DNA of 64,000 nt from Arcuatula senhousia (GCA_963971305.1 OZ020311.1:1612001-1676000), one strand, 5' to 3'; positions 1-11,917 are shown, counted from the first letter of the stretch. Notes: generated by a model from the sequence alone, not told the origin. Program-made: numbers and translations.

Positions 1-478
1 ACATAAATTATGTGTAAAAATTTTGAGGTACTGAAAGGGCATTCGAGTCTTATATAATCCTGGATAAAAAATCAGACATGAAAGAAGACGACTCTATGAT
101 ACAAACAAACACATCCAAGAAACAACTACAAGTCAAGTTTAAAGAAGGTAGCCATGGAACTTTAAACAACTTCTGCTTGTCGCAACACAAACATTTAGTT
201 TCCAGCCAACTATTCAAGGAGGCTATTTTCAATTTATAACATTGGTAGTTATGCTAAGACAATATAGATTCATGGGTTCTTGTTGTAGGCGTCAATTAAA
301 TGTGCTTGCCTGTTTATATAGGCTATATAAGGTTGAATTCTTGACTTTAACTGACGTATTCTTGTCCAAAACCCTTGAAATGATAGTACCGTATTTTTAT
401 TTTTTTAACAACATACAATGTCTTTTTGAAATATGATTTAAGAGGTAAACAACACGCACAACTTGTTTATCTAAAGTA

Positions 479-540
479 TGAAAAAACCTGGACCTCTCTT
501 GCAAAAACCTGGACGCCTCTTGAAAAAACCTGGACATGTA
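479..540. repeat. Short tandem repeat, about 3 units of 20-24 bp
   Basis: Three imperfect units carrying AAAAAACCTGGAC and CTCTTG follow each other. Two related single units recur near 868-905. The rest of 1-925 shows no gene or recognisable element. Confidence 0.6.
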
Positions 541-924
541 TTTTATTTTAATTTAAAAATATGTAAGACTCAACTTTTTGGCGTCAATGTTCAGGATGCC
601 ATAATATAACATTGATGTTCACTAATAATGGTAAGCAATCTCGTTCAATATATTTGTCTTTTAAGGGGTGAAAAATGCAAAAAGGTAAAAACTCAAAAAC
701 AGCCCACAATTTTATTTAGGAATCACATTTTTTTTTATAGGAATTGGTGTTGTAATACAATTTGATAATACTAAAATATGCCTACCAGTTGGTAGCATTT
801 TGTCTTCGCTTTCAGTTAAAAATCACTAAATATCACCAAACTTTACATTTTTATTGATTATTCTCTTGAAAAAACCAGGACAATTGTACATCCCTCTCGA
901 AAAAACAATCCTGTCGCCGGACAC

Positions 925-1263
925 GGGACCTACCGTGATTTTGATCTCTCAGATGAGTGCAGATGTTGGTTTATCATAGGGCGTTGTTTTGTCTTCCTTT
1001 ACCGGATTTGACACGCTGAATGAACTATTGGCAACGCGACGGTTGTGCTATAGCAAGCAGGAACTGCTTACTCTTCCAGGGCACCTGAGTTCACTCTTGT
1101 TTCGACTGGAGTTCGCGTTGTTGATTGATATTCAGTTATTTTGTGTTTCCATGCTTTACATGTTGTCTGTTTTTGTCCCGGTCCTGTTGGTGTTAACTGG
1201 TTTTGTCTCTGCCCTTTCGGACTTTTAATATTCGGATACCCCATTGTTACCTCTGCTTCTTTC
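925..1263 (+). mobile_element. PLE family 1, 3' tail fragment
   Basis: This stretch matches the sequence that follows the RT stop codon in the longer copy at 10466-11660: the ATCTCTCAGATGAGTGCAG end of the ORF, then the TTTGACACGCTGAATG block, then the closing TTACCTCTGCTTCTTTC. The 5' part of the element is missing, as expected for truncated retroposition. It is non-coding; the 79-codon open frame here is the tail read by chance. Confidence 0.75.
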
Positions 1264-1302
1264 ATATCTATACATCATTGGTATAACTATAAAGATGTTA
1301 TT

Positions 1303-1415
1303 TTTATCTCAGATTAGTGCAGATGTTGGTTTGTCATAGGATTTGTTTCGACTTCTTCTTTTACCGGATTTGACACACTGAATTGGAAATTGGCAACACG
1401 ACGGCTGTGCTATAG
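1303..1415 (+). mobile_element. PLE family 1, second short tail fragment
   Basis: It repeats the beginning of the same tail (CAGATTAGTGCAGATGTTGG, then the TTTGACACACTGAATTGG block) about 40 bp after the previous fragment, in the same orientation. It stops before the closing segment. Confidence 0.65.
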
Positions 1416-1449
1416 ACATATTAGTCAGAGTTAATGATGTTTTCCTTTA

Positions 1450-1545
1450 AAAGGAACTGGTTTGGTATAGGCATTTCTAAAGAAATGGTGGGTTAAACTA
1501 CGTTTTATAGCATCAAACCTCTCTCTTTCAATGTGAACTTTATTT
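1450..1545 (-). mobile_element. PLE family 2, antisense tail fragment
   Basis: The reverse complement aligns with the family 2 tail seen at 22905-23050: the part after GATCGCAATGGAAGAGG and the block CCACCATTTCGTTTGAAATG. It is clearly diverged and non-coding. Confidence 0.55.
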
Positions 1546-1939
1546 GTAAATGACCCCCGTTTGTTTATCCGAGTAACATATCTTCCTGGTAAAACTAATC
1601 GGTGGTTCGTTACTTTTCAGTGGACGATTGGCAAAACAGAGTGGTAGAATTGTACTTAGTTGGAATAATTGTAATTTGAAGGTTTAAATGAAAGTCTGTA
1701 GAAAACAAGATACTCACAGGAGCCTGAATCGCTCAATTGGTTTCAGTGACTTAATGTAACAATATTTCACTTTGGCAACACCCCATCATGACAATGAAAC
1801 CATTGGAAACATGCATGAGAACAGCACGAAGAAATACAAACAATAGAAAGCACCAAATCAACAACACAACAAATTTAACTCAAATTTAAGCAAGCAAATG
1901 AGAGACACAACTTCTATGAAACACAAACTAAATATCACG

Positions 1940-3795
1940 TACAATCTACTTTTTTGTCATTTAACGGGTCATAAATCCTATAAGGGTCATCTGATAATTA
2001 ACGCCTAATGGACAATTTTGTAGATCTCAATAAGCTGAACATCTAAGCAAGCAGCAGCTTTTCTCTATTTGTAGTAGTTTCATTCTATAGGCAAAAAAAA
2101 AATGATCAAATGCTTAATTAAGGACTGTATTCCCTAAAAGGGGTCATCTGACAATTTCGACCTAATGGACAATTTTGTAGAGTTCAATTAGCTAAACATT
2201 TAAGCAAGCAAAACTTTTTAGCAATAATTATCCAAGTCTGAGATCATATAGTTCCTCCGGGCCCAAGTTTCATAAAACTTCTCAAATTTGAGATTTCCTC
2301 AAATTTGTCCTCAACTGAAATATTGACCAATGAAATTGCAAGAAATCTCAGTTGAGGTAGGATTTGAGGAAATCTCAAATTGGAGATATTTTATGAAACT
2401 GGGATCCGAGTTGCCATTTTTGGAGTATGAGTACTTATCTTTAGATATCTGTGGTCTTATACCTTCCAGCTACTTTAAATCGGATTTTCTGCTGATGATA
2501 TTTATTTTTCAACATATTGATACAAATAATAACAAAATGAAAACTTTAAATGTCACCAAATTTAGTTTTTTGCATTATTATACTTGAAAATAATTCCTTG
2601 AATACAATGCATGTACAATGCATTGATAATCATGTTTTAAGGATATGTATTGTATTTTACATTTTTTTTTATGATTTACGTGGCTTTATTGTTTATTAAT
2701 TGTACAGCGCATAATCTGATAGGCTTTCTAGGTAGGCACTCCATATATAACGTAAACAATAATAATAAATATTACTATTAGATTTCTTTCTAAAGAAATT
2801 TGAATAAATATTAAATTATTTAAATAAAAAATTGTATTAAAAAGCCAAGAGGGTAACATTGAAAGGTATGTTGCTAAAAATAGAACATAGGGGTGGATGG
2901 CAGTTCAAAATCTTGCTGCCCTAAAAGTTTGAAGAAGATCCAACAACCAATATAGGAGTTATTGCCCTTTTTATTGCCACTTATTAAGCACAATATCATT
3001 CAAAAAACTATTGAAGATATTTGCTTTTTTTATTGCCACCTATTAAGCACAATATCACAAAAAAACCTATTAAAGATATTTGAGAAATTTAAAGTGCATA
3101 TTGGTTAGCACAATGAGAAACAAAATATGTTTAAGTTAACGTTGTAGGACCATTACTTTTAGAAGTTATTCTTCTTAGAATGTCGAAATTTACCATTTCA
3201 CAGTATTTCCTAATTACATTGAAAACGTAAACATACTCTGACACCTAAAGTTCGAAAACCGAAATAGACCAATGTGATTACAGCAGTAATTACTTTGAAA
3301 TGAGTTGGATTTATAGAATCAAGGTTGGATTTTAAAATCAGTCGACAAATGATTCTTAGTTAGCTGTGGTGATTTTTGAGTGGTTGTAAATATGGCTGTC
3401 TTGGCTAAAAATAATGGAGATCGAAAGTGATAACCACCTCAAGATCTACCTACCCTGAATTTTTGAAGATCCGATAGCCCATGTTGGGTCAAGATTTCAC
3501 CCTTTTGTGTTAAGCACACTTAGATTTACAGAATTTGAAACAGAGTAAATTGTAAGACCGTTCATTTTATGAGCTATTCCCCTTAGAATTTTTAAAGGAT
3601 ATAATTAAAAAGCTTTCAATTTCTAAAAAAAAAGTACTGTAAACTTAACTGCAGAAATTTAAACCATGTTGGCAAATGACCCCTATATTTAACGCATAAT
3701 CCTTTCAATGTCAAATAGTTTTTGCCTACCCGCTTATAATTCAAGCATTTGAGTCAGGTAAGCTATTAAGGCTCCTGAGAGTCTCTTGTTTGAGG
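1940..3795 (+). repeat. Degenerate pearl-like element with core repeats
   Basis: Two direct repeats of about 158 bp begin near 1985 and 2143 (both contain CCTAATGGACAATTTTGTAG). A 62-bp tandem pair with ATTGCCACxTATTAAGCAC lies at 2972-3084. The right end near 3765-3790 (GGCTCCTGAGAGTCTCTTG) resembles the hairpin end of the element at 46898-47604. A foldback MITE sits inside. I see no gene in 1546-6238 other than repeats. Confidence 0.4.
2257..2406. mobile_element. Foldback MITE, about 150 bp
   Basis: A near-palindrome: the left arm runs from CAAGTTTCATAAAACTTCTC to GAGATTTCCTCAAAT, and the right arm is its reverse complement ending in TTTTATGAAACTGGG. A second copy in opposite orientation lies at 29521-29676. 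The 85-codon frame starting at 2330 is a product of the repeat. Confidence 0.8.
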
Positions 3796-4051
3796 ACTCT
3801 TGGTTTTCTACCTTTCCATTTTAAATAAGCGTTTTGGTGAACTCGTTTCAGTACTTTATATTTTAAAGGTAATTGAACGCCTGATCAATTGAAGATGCTC
3901 TTGGCATAATGGGATAGGCATTAAAAAAGGTGCTTGAACTAGATTTTTTGGGCAACAAGTCTGTCATAAAGTTACACTCAAGTTAAGTAAAGTGATCACG
4001 ATGAATTGAACATTTGTGTTCAAGACTGGACATTATGTTACAAGTTAATGA

Positions 4052-4618
4052 TTAAGGTTAGTGAGGACACCTGACCCCAAAAATAATGCCGAATTTAAAA
4101 TGTCCAATTTTTTGATATATTAGTATTAGGTTTATACTTTATCGTGTGTAAAAATATTGGACCCCCTTACCAGGCTTGTTTTCAAAAAATTTAGGCTTGA
4201 AGTTTTCCAAAATTACTATAGATTATATAGGGAAGACCAAATAATTATCATAAAATCTTGTCGCAGAAAAAATCTACGAATTTAAATTTTATTTTTATTT
4301 GATAAAACGCAATAAAATACAATATATTTTAAAATAAAACAATAAAAACTGGGGATCACCAGCTTATTTTCTGTCTACAACACAAATCTTTGTAATTTTT
4401 TTGCCATTTTTCAAGTGAATTATCTCCCTTGTTTTATTTGAAAATTTTATTTATGAAGGAATGGTTGATAAACTTGTGTTAAGATTAACTTATTTTGATT
4501 TTATTTTATTAAATGAAACTATTAAATACAAGTTGCAAGATATTTGTGACATTTGCACTTGTTTTTTTTGCATTTTTCGCTTTTTTGGTCACATGACAGG
4601 TGTCCTCACTAACCTTAA
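4052..4618. mobile_element. TTAA-flanked non-autonomous DNA transposon, 0.57 kb
   Basis: Inverted ends GGTTAGTGAGGACACCTG at 4056 and its complement ending at 4614 are each bounded by TTAA. TTAA target sites are typical of piggyBac-type transposases. No transposase is encoded, and the interior is AT-rich and non-coding. Confidence 0.65.
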
Positions 4619-5515
4619 ACCTAAATATTTTACACCAGACATGTTTATTCACTATTCTATTCAACTCAGTTTCAATTTACAAGTTCTTAAAAGATTTTAG
4701 TCCCAGATCGGCATAATTTGTTTTGTATTGTTCTATGCTCTTCGTAATTGTATCTTGGTATTTTTTTGTTTGGTTAAAGTGCCTCTGCTGAGTCTATTGT
4801 CTGGAATTTTGTTTTAATTTCAATTTACAAGTCGTTTAAGTAACATCTGCGTATTGTTAAATACCATAAATTGTGTCATGGAAGTGAGCCTGATTCAGTT
4901 CACAATAAGGATACACTATACATAGAATATTTGTTCCCATGCTTGTGCCGTCTATTGGCCTGATGAAGAAATCTTGTGATTTCGAAATATTGCCACAATT
5001 ATTTAAATATATTATTCAATTTATTACACATTAGTGTGTTTAATTACATTTCTAGACATTGATTATATTCACTTTGTAATTGTATCTGTTTTTTGTAAAC
5101 AGATCCACACTTAATTAGTTTGAATGTTTTGTGCTATTTTTAGACACATTTATATTTATTTTTATTAAAGACACATTTATTCTACATATAGAAATGATTT
5201 AAATTTACAAAATGACAATAGGTGTAAATTTACAGCAAGTTTGATAACAGAGCTTAGCAGTTTGTGGCCTGATCTGACCATTGTTCATCCATTGTTTTAG
5301 TGGAAAGTACCAACTTCAATGTAAGAGAAATGCTTGCAACTTAGTAAGAAGATAAGAGCATAACAAAAATGGTTACAGACAGAACAAGTTCTGAAACTGA
5401 GAACAAACTTTCTGTTGATACTCATGTTGGTCTGTTTGAAGTAGAAATCAGACCAGAACTTGAAATATATATATTTTTAACTTCAGAAGTACCTACTAAA
5501 CGATTGTGATCATGG

Positions 5516-6050
5516 TACCGTAAATTGGGATATTTTGGTGTAGGGATATTTTGGTGGTTTTGGATCAAAATGTGTATGTTTAATTTTGGTGTGTTTAATT
5601 TTGGCGTTTTCAGAAAAAAAGATGTTTCTTATTCAATACTAAACATTATCTGTACAATCAGAAGTTATTTGCATATATATTCACAGTTCTACTCTTTAAC
5701 ATTAATAAGGTAATTACTATAGTTTTTGGCTTTAGAAAATAACCACTCTTTACTCTTTTGTGTGTAATAATGAAATGACAAACAAATAATTATATCCTAG
5801 TTAAAACCTAATTGAGTAAACATTAACATGATAGATGTACATTAAAAATGTTTTGAAATGAAATTGAAAGATTTTTTCCCATTGTAAATCATTATCCAAC
5901 TATTTTTAATCCACGCAACAACTCTAACAATTGTCTGTAATATGTTTGATTCTATGCAACACTATTTGGGATGTTTAATTTTGGCACATTCAGGGGAGGC
6001 GCCAATAAGCCAAAATTAAACTACATCCAAAATATCCCAATTTACGGGTA
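5516..6050. mobile_element. TA-flanked MITE, about 0.53 kb, just upstream of lectin copy C
   Basis: Ends share the inverted sequence CGTAAATTGGGATATTTTGG, and TA bounds both sides, as for Tc1/mariner-type insertion. Short internal repeats of TTTAATTTTGG occur on both arms. The right end lies about 190 bp upstream of the pseudogene start codon and 117 bp upstream of its TATA-like box. Confidence 0.65.
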
Positions 6051-6166
6051 TTTGATACATCGGCACCAATAAACTTTTCTAACAATCAGAAACTAAGTCT
6101 TGAGATAGCTCTGTCTGCAAGTGACTATAGCAAAACATCAATCTGTCATCTTGGTTATGCAAGCCC

Positions 6167-6174
6167 TATATAAG
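6167..6174 (+). promoter_or_regulatory. TATA-like box of lectin copy C
   Basis: TATATAAG lies 65 bp upstream of the ATG at 6239. The block just downstream, TTGGTTTGACTTCT, is matched upstream of copy A (TTGGTTCGACTTCT) and copy B (TTGGTTTGATTCCT), so the core promoter and 5' UTR were duplicated with the gene. The transcription start is inferred, not seen. Confidence 0.45.
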
Positions 6175-6238
6175 CTTATTTGGTTTGACTTCTCCCAGAA
6201 TTGCAAAAGTTATCGAAATTTAAACGATTCAAGTCAGA

Positions 6239-6535
6239 ATGCTGTTGTACTTAATTCTTACGTTTTACTTTGTTAAATATTCCCTTGCTAACGTGATGTC
6301 AACTACGTTCTTGATTGTACGTCAACAGAGCATAGTAAATACTGATAGTAAACTTTTGGATGGATTGATACGTTCTGAAATTGCCTGTGCATATAGGTGT
6401 TTCCAGAACAAGAAGTGTCATTTAGGACATTACCACCCTGTTTCCAAACGGTGTGTGTCTGCGTTGATACACTGGTATCAAACTCGAGTGATAAAGGAAC
6501 GGTGCTTATTATCGAGAGTGGCGGAACAAATGTCG
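6239..6535 (+). pseudogene. Copy C exon 1: signal peptide and PAN-like segment, frameshifted
   Basis: The first frame reads the hydrophobic leader, then FLIVRQQSIV, CAYRCFQNKKCHLGHYHPV and SKRC. The expected continuation DTLVSNSS is found only in another frame, so a deletion of net 4 nt lies near 6450-6466. The exon ends with G at 6535 before GTAAG, a phase 1 donor identical to copies A and B. Confidence 0.8.
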
Positions 6536-7022
6536 GTAAGTTCATGATCATTTCTATTGGCGTTTTAGGCGTTAATTTGTTGTTCATTTAAATGTTCCAT
6601 ACAGTTTGAAGTTCAAAAGCCCTTTTAGTATTACTTTGCATCCATGGCTATGTTTTACATATGTTCTCAAATTAATATATATTATCAAATCTGATGATAT
6701 AAAATTGGATAATGAAATTGAAATCGTTATTTGTCATGTTTGTAAGCACTAGGAAAATTAAGAAATATAAAGATTCAATAAACTTATTCTTTGCTTTTTC
6801 TTTAGGCTTGAAGCGTGCGCCAAGCGTATCGAAATTCATTGCCTTGAATTTTTTTTTATCTCTAACGTCTTGCTGGTAAGCGCTGTTGATAAAATTTTAA
6901 TTCCCTAGGGCTAGCCCGATCGGAATCAACATTAAAAAAAGGAGGAAAGAAGCACCAAAAAAGGCAACGACTAAACAAGTGAAAACTGTTTATATTTCAA
7001 AATAATATTGTTAAACTTTTAT

Positions 7023-7238
7023 CTACTTCCTACCCAACGTATAATTTGATTTCATTGATAATTTGGGTTCCAGTTCGGTAAATTTTGGTTTAATTGTTCT
7101 ATGCTTTTTATATTCATAGTGAATGGTTTTTGCAATCTCTTTGGTAGAACGCCTCTGATAATTCTTGAATAGATGAAATTCGCGCCATGCGTAGGACATT
7201 TGTTTCCTGCATCTTTGTTGTATTTTTATTTCATTCAA
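7023..7238 (+). mobile_element. Decayed hammerhead-bearing repeat
   Basis: The sequence around GTTCTATGCTTTTTAT and GGTAGAACGCCT follows the same order as the block leading into the intact hammerhead at 21181 (GTTCTATGCTCTTCAT, then GGTAGAGCGCCT). It is diverged and lies in intron 1 of copy C. The minus-strand open frame here is a shadow. Confidence 0.6.
7149..7192 (+). ncRNA. Decayed hammerhead ribozyme
   Basis: ACGCCT, CTGATAA, stem TTC/GAT around TTGAATA, GAAAT, and ATGCGT are collinear with the intact motif at 21181. The conserved core CTGATGA has become CTGATAA, which changes the residue corresponding to G8 that takes part in catalysis, so self-cleavage is not expected. Confidence 0.6.
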
Positions 7239-7300
7239 TAGTACATATTTTGACTTTTTACATATTTTTTGAAACTATTGGTCATAAGTAAATAATAATT

Positions 7301-8916
7301 CATATGGGTGTGTTCACGTTTCTCCAACATTTGATAATTAAGTATAAAAACATCCAATTAAGGGTGGGGATTAGGGGGCCAACTAAAGATATCCAAGTTA
7401 TTTATTACCTGTTAAAAATATATAAAATATAAAAAGAATGTATTGTTTATTCACATACTTAGGTTCATATGTCAAAACAGGGTGTTAATAATATTGGGTT
7501 TTTTTCTAAATCCTTTTTACATGTAGTTATTATTCTAGTTTATTTAACTGCTTTTCCATTTTATGTTGACTTTTAAGGATGTTACCAATCAATCATACTT
7601 CATAAGTTCTTTTAAATATTTTATTTTAAATCCTTGTATTTTTGTAGCAACGGTTTTTCATTCCTTTTCTAACCTGATTCCTAACCGATGTTTAATATCA
7701 AAACGGACACTTCATTTGAAGAATGTTCAGAATATTTGTGGATAAAATCTTTAAATAATTACAAATGTACAACCAAACAATATAACAATACGTGTTATCC
7801 ACGACGAAAAATTTAATATTTCCACACAAGCAATACAAAAATTTAGAAATAAAAAAAAAAACACTGTCGAATAGAACTACATTGTATCGGGGGAACCTTC
7901 AGGATAAGTCAAATCCAGTTAAAAAGATGATACACAAACACGTGATAATATCACATCTTTTATATACGTTTTTATTTGAGATTTTGAACAAAATTGTTAA
8001 CTTTTCTATAGCTTTGAAGTCACGTATGAATTTAGAGTAATTAACTCCATTTGCTTGAGCTAACCGAGCGTTGCTGCACAAGAAAGCTGACAAAAAAGCT
8101 TACATATACAGTTGTGCGTAATATATTGGTATCATTTTTAATCAAAATACGAAAGTGATCGCCAAAAACCTATATTCTTTTTTTTCTGCTTAAGCTTTCC
8201 GTAAAGAAATATCATAGAAAAATGAGTAAATGCCAAAAATGTATTAAAAAAACAAAACAAGAACAAAACTGGCAAGCAAACACATAAAGTTTTTTTTTCG
8301 TATGTCGGCACACATTGGCTAAAACGTTATAATGTGGCAGGGTCATGCCTTTGTCCAATTCTATTCTGTATTAGAAGCCCTCTGTTGAATTTTCCATCAT
8401 TTACACCATGAAATAATCATATCTTTCGTCTAATTAAATTCTGATAACTCCATGTTTGCACTGAGTGTTGTGAAAAAAGTAGCCCCTGCCGGGTGATGTT
8501 TTAGGCCTTGAAAGGCCCGAGCGTAACGTGAATCAGTTTCAAAGTCAGTGAAAAAGAGAGGTTTTTTTTTAGATTGTTACTATATTATTATTTTATCTTT
8601 TATATTTTTATGCTGAATGATACTGAATGAGAAAGTAAATATCAAAATGAAAAACGAAAAAAAAATCATTTATCAATCTTTTTATAAAATTATATATTTA
8701 CATTTATCAAAATTAAACGAATTCTTTCTTTAAATGATATGCATTTTCTTTTTTGTTACTTTAACATCAAGCATTATTCCTACAAAATTTACAGGTGAAT
8801 TACAGGTAAGAAAAATCTAAGCAATCCTTATGAGGGCCCCTTAATCCCCACCCTTAATTGGATGTTGTTATGGCTAATTATCAAATGTTGGAGAAACGTG
8901 AATAAACCTTCATATG
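7301..8916. mobile_element. TIR element of about 1.6 kb without transposase
   Basis: Imperfect inverted repeats of about 75 bp lie at 7309-7383 and 8832-8910; both contain CTCCAACATTTGATAATTA and ACATCCAATTAAGGGTGGGG or complements. CATATG stands just outside each end (7301, 8911). The interior has only short AT-rich frames (longest about 82 codons, no domain). It is probably a deleted DNA transposon, nested in intron 1 of the lectin pseudogene. Confidence 0.7.
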
Positions 8917-9486
8917 CATATAATAATCAACATCCGCAGTACGCATGCGTGATATAATTTCTCAATAGAAAACGGTCAATAGGGGCTCGGAGCCTCTTTC
9001 TGTGCTTGACATCGTTTCGTGATAAAGGTTCATTGCATTGCTACTGGTTCAATAATGATTGTTCTATGATGTTCGAAACAGGGTTACTTGTTGTGTACAA
9101 CACCTTTTTCTGTAACACCTATTAATTTACAATGGCTCCACGATTCATTTAAATGCATTTTATATATATTTTTTCATTGATTGCAATATTTGCATCATCT
9201 TGCAAAGGATTGTTTCGTTTCAACGTAAATATATAACCAAAAAAATTACATGGTCCGGAAGCTTAAAATTGGAATTTGAATCATTGATTAGAATGAAATT
9301 GGAGGTAAAATTAAGTCATTAATAATTGCTAAACATCTTCAATATCTTTTATCATCATTAAATTATTTCGAGAAAGCAAGGATGTATTAGAACGTATACA
9401 CGTTTAAAACTATGTAATGACACGGAAGCCAGTGGGACCGATGCAGACGGTTATTCTATATTTATATTTAATGATAAAAAATTACT
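8917..9486. other. Intronic stretch with no recognised content
   Basis: AT-rich sequence inside intron 1 of copy C. I see no exon, RNA gene or clear repeat. Confidence 0.4.
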
Positions 9487-9722
9487 CTGATTTATAGTAC
9501 AACCGTGTTCCGTTGTGTGTTACTACCGGTCCCTAAGATCGCATTTGAAAAGGGAGGTTTGGCGCGCCATAAAACCTGGTTCAACCTACCATTTCATTTG
9601 AAATGCCTGTATCAAGTCAGGACCATTGCGATCTATAACTATTCCGGTGTATCTTCCAAGTTTTGTCTTTTCTCTTGGACATTGATATCGATCCTCCAAG
9701 TTCGGTAATTTTGATTTTACTT
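9487..9722 (+). mobile_element. PLE family 2, 3' tail fragment
   Basis: It aligns with the tails at 22890-23122 and 38875-39106: CCCTAAGATCGCA, AAAACCTGGTTCAACC, GAAATGCCTGTATCAAGTC and CATTGCGATC. It is more diverged than those two copies, so older. The 67-codon frame is not a gene. Confidence 0.75.
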
Positions 9723-10189
9723 TTATTTATATCAAATAATGCTTAAATCAAAACTTTCCAATTGGGATGGTCAATCTCATATATCCAAGAAGAGAGACCA
9801 AACTAAGTAATGACACACCAAAGAAATTCACGGTCACACCGGTCTTCAACTTCTACAGGCATTTCAAAATATATAGTGGATTAACCGATTTTTTAAATAA
9901 CAATGATAAAAAGTTTTTGCAAATAAACTGGTTTTTTTAACATAAAGAATACAAAATTAGGTCATTACAAGGCAAATAAAACCCGTATCGCAAACATAGC
10001 CGTTGTATCAGTGTGGTTGGATTTTAACTTAAACAGGTCGAGTCAACTAAATCAGGTTGACCCGTATCAGTCAAAATCCAAAAAAAATTAACGTTTTGAG
10101 TTGGTAGTTTCTCGAGTGTAGTGTAGTCCGTTTGACAGCAAATTGCCTAGGGAAAAAGATTAATTAAAATTCAGAAAAAGCAAAAAGGC

Positions 10190-10465
10190 ACCAATGGGGC
10201 CATTCGAGTATCAAACGTCGGAGTGCAAACGACAAAACCGGCAATACACGAAGAAACACAAAACATAAAATCAACCGAACGCAAACTTAAGGAGTAGTCA
10301 TAACAAGAGTGAACTCAGGTGCTCTGCTATAGCACACCCGTCCTGCTGCTAATTTCTAAATGCAATTCAGTGTATCAAATCCGGTAAAGAAAGACATAAC
10401 AGATTTCTACGACAAAGTAACATCAGCACTCGTTTTAGAGATAGAAATCCCATATCTGTCTACGA
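10190..10465 (-). mobile_element. PLE family 1 tail, antisense, abutting a sense PLE
   Basis: Read on the minus strand this is the RT C-terminal end (ATATGGGATTTCTATCTC) followed by the tail with GTGCTATAGCAG and GAGCACCTGAGTTCACTC. It meets the sense copy starting at 10466 head to head, making an inverted-tail arrangement. Confidence 0.65.
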
Positions 10466-11660
10466 GTTCACGGTGTCTAACGTGAAATCTTGTAACAGAA
10501 TCAAAACATTCGATTTCTCCACACTTTACACTTCTATTCTACATGAACAACTGAAATCGCGATTGGCACAGCTGATTCAACGCAGCTTTTTAAAAAAGAA
10601 TGGAAAACGCAGGTGCAAATGTCTTGTAGTCGATTATACCAAGACCTACTTTGTCATCAATGAGTCTAAGATAAAGAACAAATTTACAGAAGACCAAATA
10701 AACGACATGCTCAACTTTCTTATTGACAACATATTTGTTCATTTTGGTGGACGTGTTTTTCAGCAAACAATAGGGATTCCAATGGGCACTAATTGTGCAC
10801 CTTTGCTTGCTGATTTGTTTCTTCATTCATATGAAGCAGACTTCTTACAATCTCTTCTAAACGTAAAAGACCGTAGACTAGCTCTCTTTTTCAACCTCAC
10901 GTTCCGTTATATTGATGATGTCCTTTCACTAAACAATTCTCGGTTTTATGACTTTCTCCATCTCATATATCCCCAGGAGCTTGAGATAAAGGACACAACG
11001 GATTCTAGGAAGTCTGCTTCATATTTAGATCTACATCTCGAAATTGACTCTCAATGAAGACTTTCAACAAGGCTCAATGACAAACGTGATGACTTCAACA
11101 TTCCAATCGTCAACTTTCCCTTCTTGTGTAGCAACATTCCATCCGCTCCGGCTTATGGCGTTTACGTATCTCAATTGATTCGTTACTCCAGAGCGTGCGG
11201 GACTTACATCGATTTCTTAGCAGAGCGACACGTCTGATGCAAAAATTGCTCACACAGGGTTATGTTGCTCCTCGATTGCTGTCTTCACTCAAGAAATTTT
11301 ACGGAAGGCATCATGCACTTATAGACAAATATGGGATTTCGATCTCTCAGATGAGTGCAGATGTTGGTTTGTCATAGGGTGTTGTTTTGTCTTCCTTTAC
11401 CAGATTTGACACGCTGAATGGACTATTGGCAACACGACGGGTGTGCTATAGCAAGCAAGAACTGCTTACTCTTCCGGAGCACCTGAGTTCACTCTTGTTT
11501 CTACTGGAGTTCGCGTTGTTGATTGATATTCAGTTATTTTGTATCATGTTTTACATGTTGTCTGTTTTTGTCCCGTTCCTGTTGGTGTTTACTGGTTTTG
11601 TCTCTGCCCTTTGGACTTTTGATATTCGGATACCCCATTTGTACTTCTGCTTCTTTCAAA
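10466..11660 (+). mobile_element. PLE family 1, RT-containing copy
   Basis: This 5'-truncated element comprises most of the RT domain and the 3' tail that recurs at 925, 25428, 26866 and 55443. It lies in intron 1 of copy C. The tail ends at CTTCTGCTTCTTTC. No GIY-YIG endonuclease segment is present. Confidence 0.8.
10467..11377 (+). pseudogene. Penelope-like reverse transcriptase, broken
   Basis: The frame contains RT palm motifs in order: TFDFSTLYTSI (motif A), FVHFGGRVFQQTIGIPMG and TNCAPLLADLF (motif B), LTFRYIDDVLSLNN (motif C, YIDD active site), then LEIKDTTDSRKSASYLDLHL and the conserved C-terminal DKRDDFNIPIVNFPF and YGVYVSQLIRYSRACG. It would copy element RNA into DNA. A TGA at 11056 follows EIDSQ, and a 1-nt loss near 11218 shifts the frame before RLMQKLLTQGYVAP. 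The N-terminal third and any endonuclease are absent. The stop TAG after DVGLS at 11375 matches the stop of the sister ORF at 16778. Assignment to PLEs rests on RT motif style and the associated hammerheads; the exact clade is not determined. Confidence 0.75.
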
Positions 11661-11917
11661 TTTAACAATTTAAAAAGTTTTCCATTACCTTTAATAATAA
11701 AACACGAAGACTATCATATGTAAAGGTGTAGGAGTAAATACATTTAAAAATATCTTCTGTCCTCAAATGTTAACGACCTTTTTTGTAAATGCAGTGACAC
11801 CTCTTTAAAGAGATAAAAGTATCTATGAAAAAATTAAATTGAATAAAATAATGAGACAATCATAACAAAGAATTCTTTACGATCTCGTTGCAATATCTAC
11901 TTATGTGGTATTCTAGT

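Noticed and set aside
2330..2587. 85-codon plus-strand frame
   Set aside because: Its first half is the right arm of the 2257-2406 foldback.
4953..4995. A second hammerhead-like motif: CTGATGA, stem AGAAATC-TTGT-GATTTC, GAAA
   Set aside because: The helix II stem is good, but there is an extra A after CTGATGA, no helix I closure and no usable helix III plus cleavage triplet after GAAA. Kept only as a curiosity.
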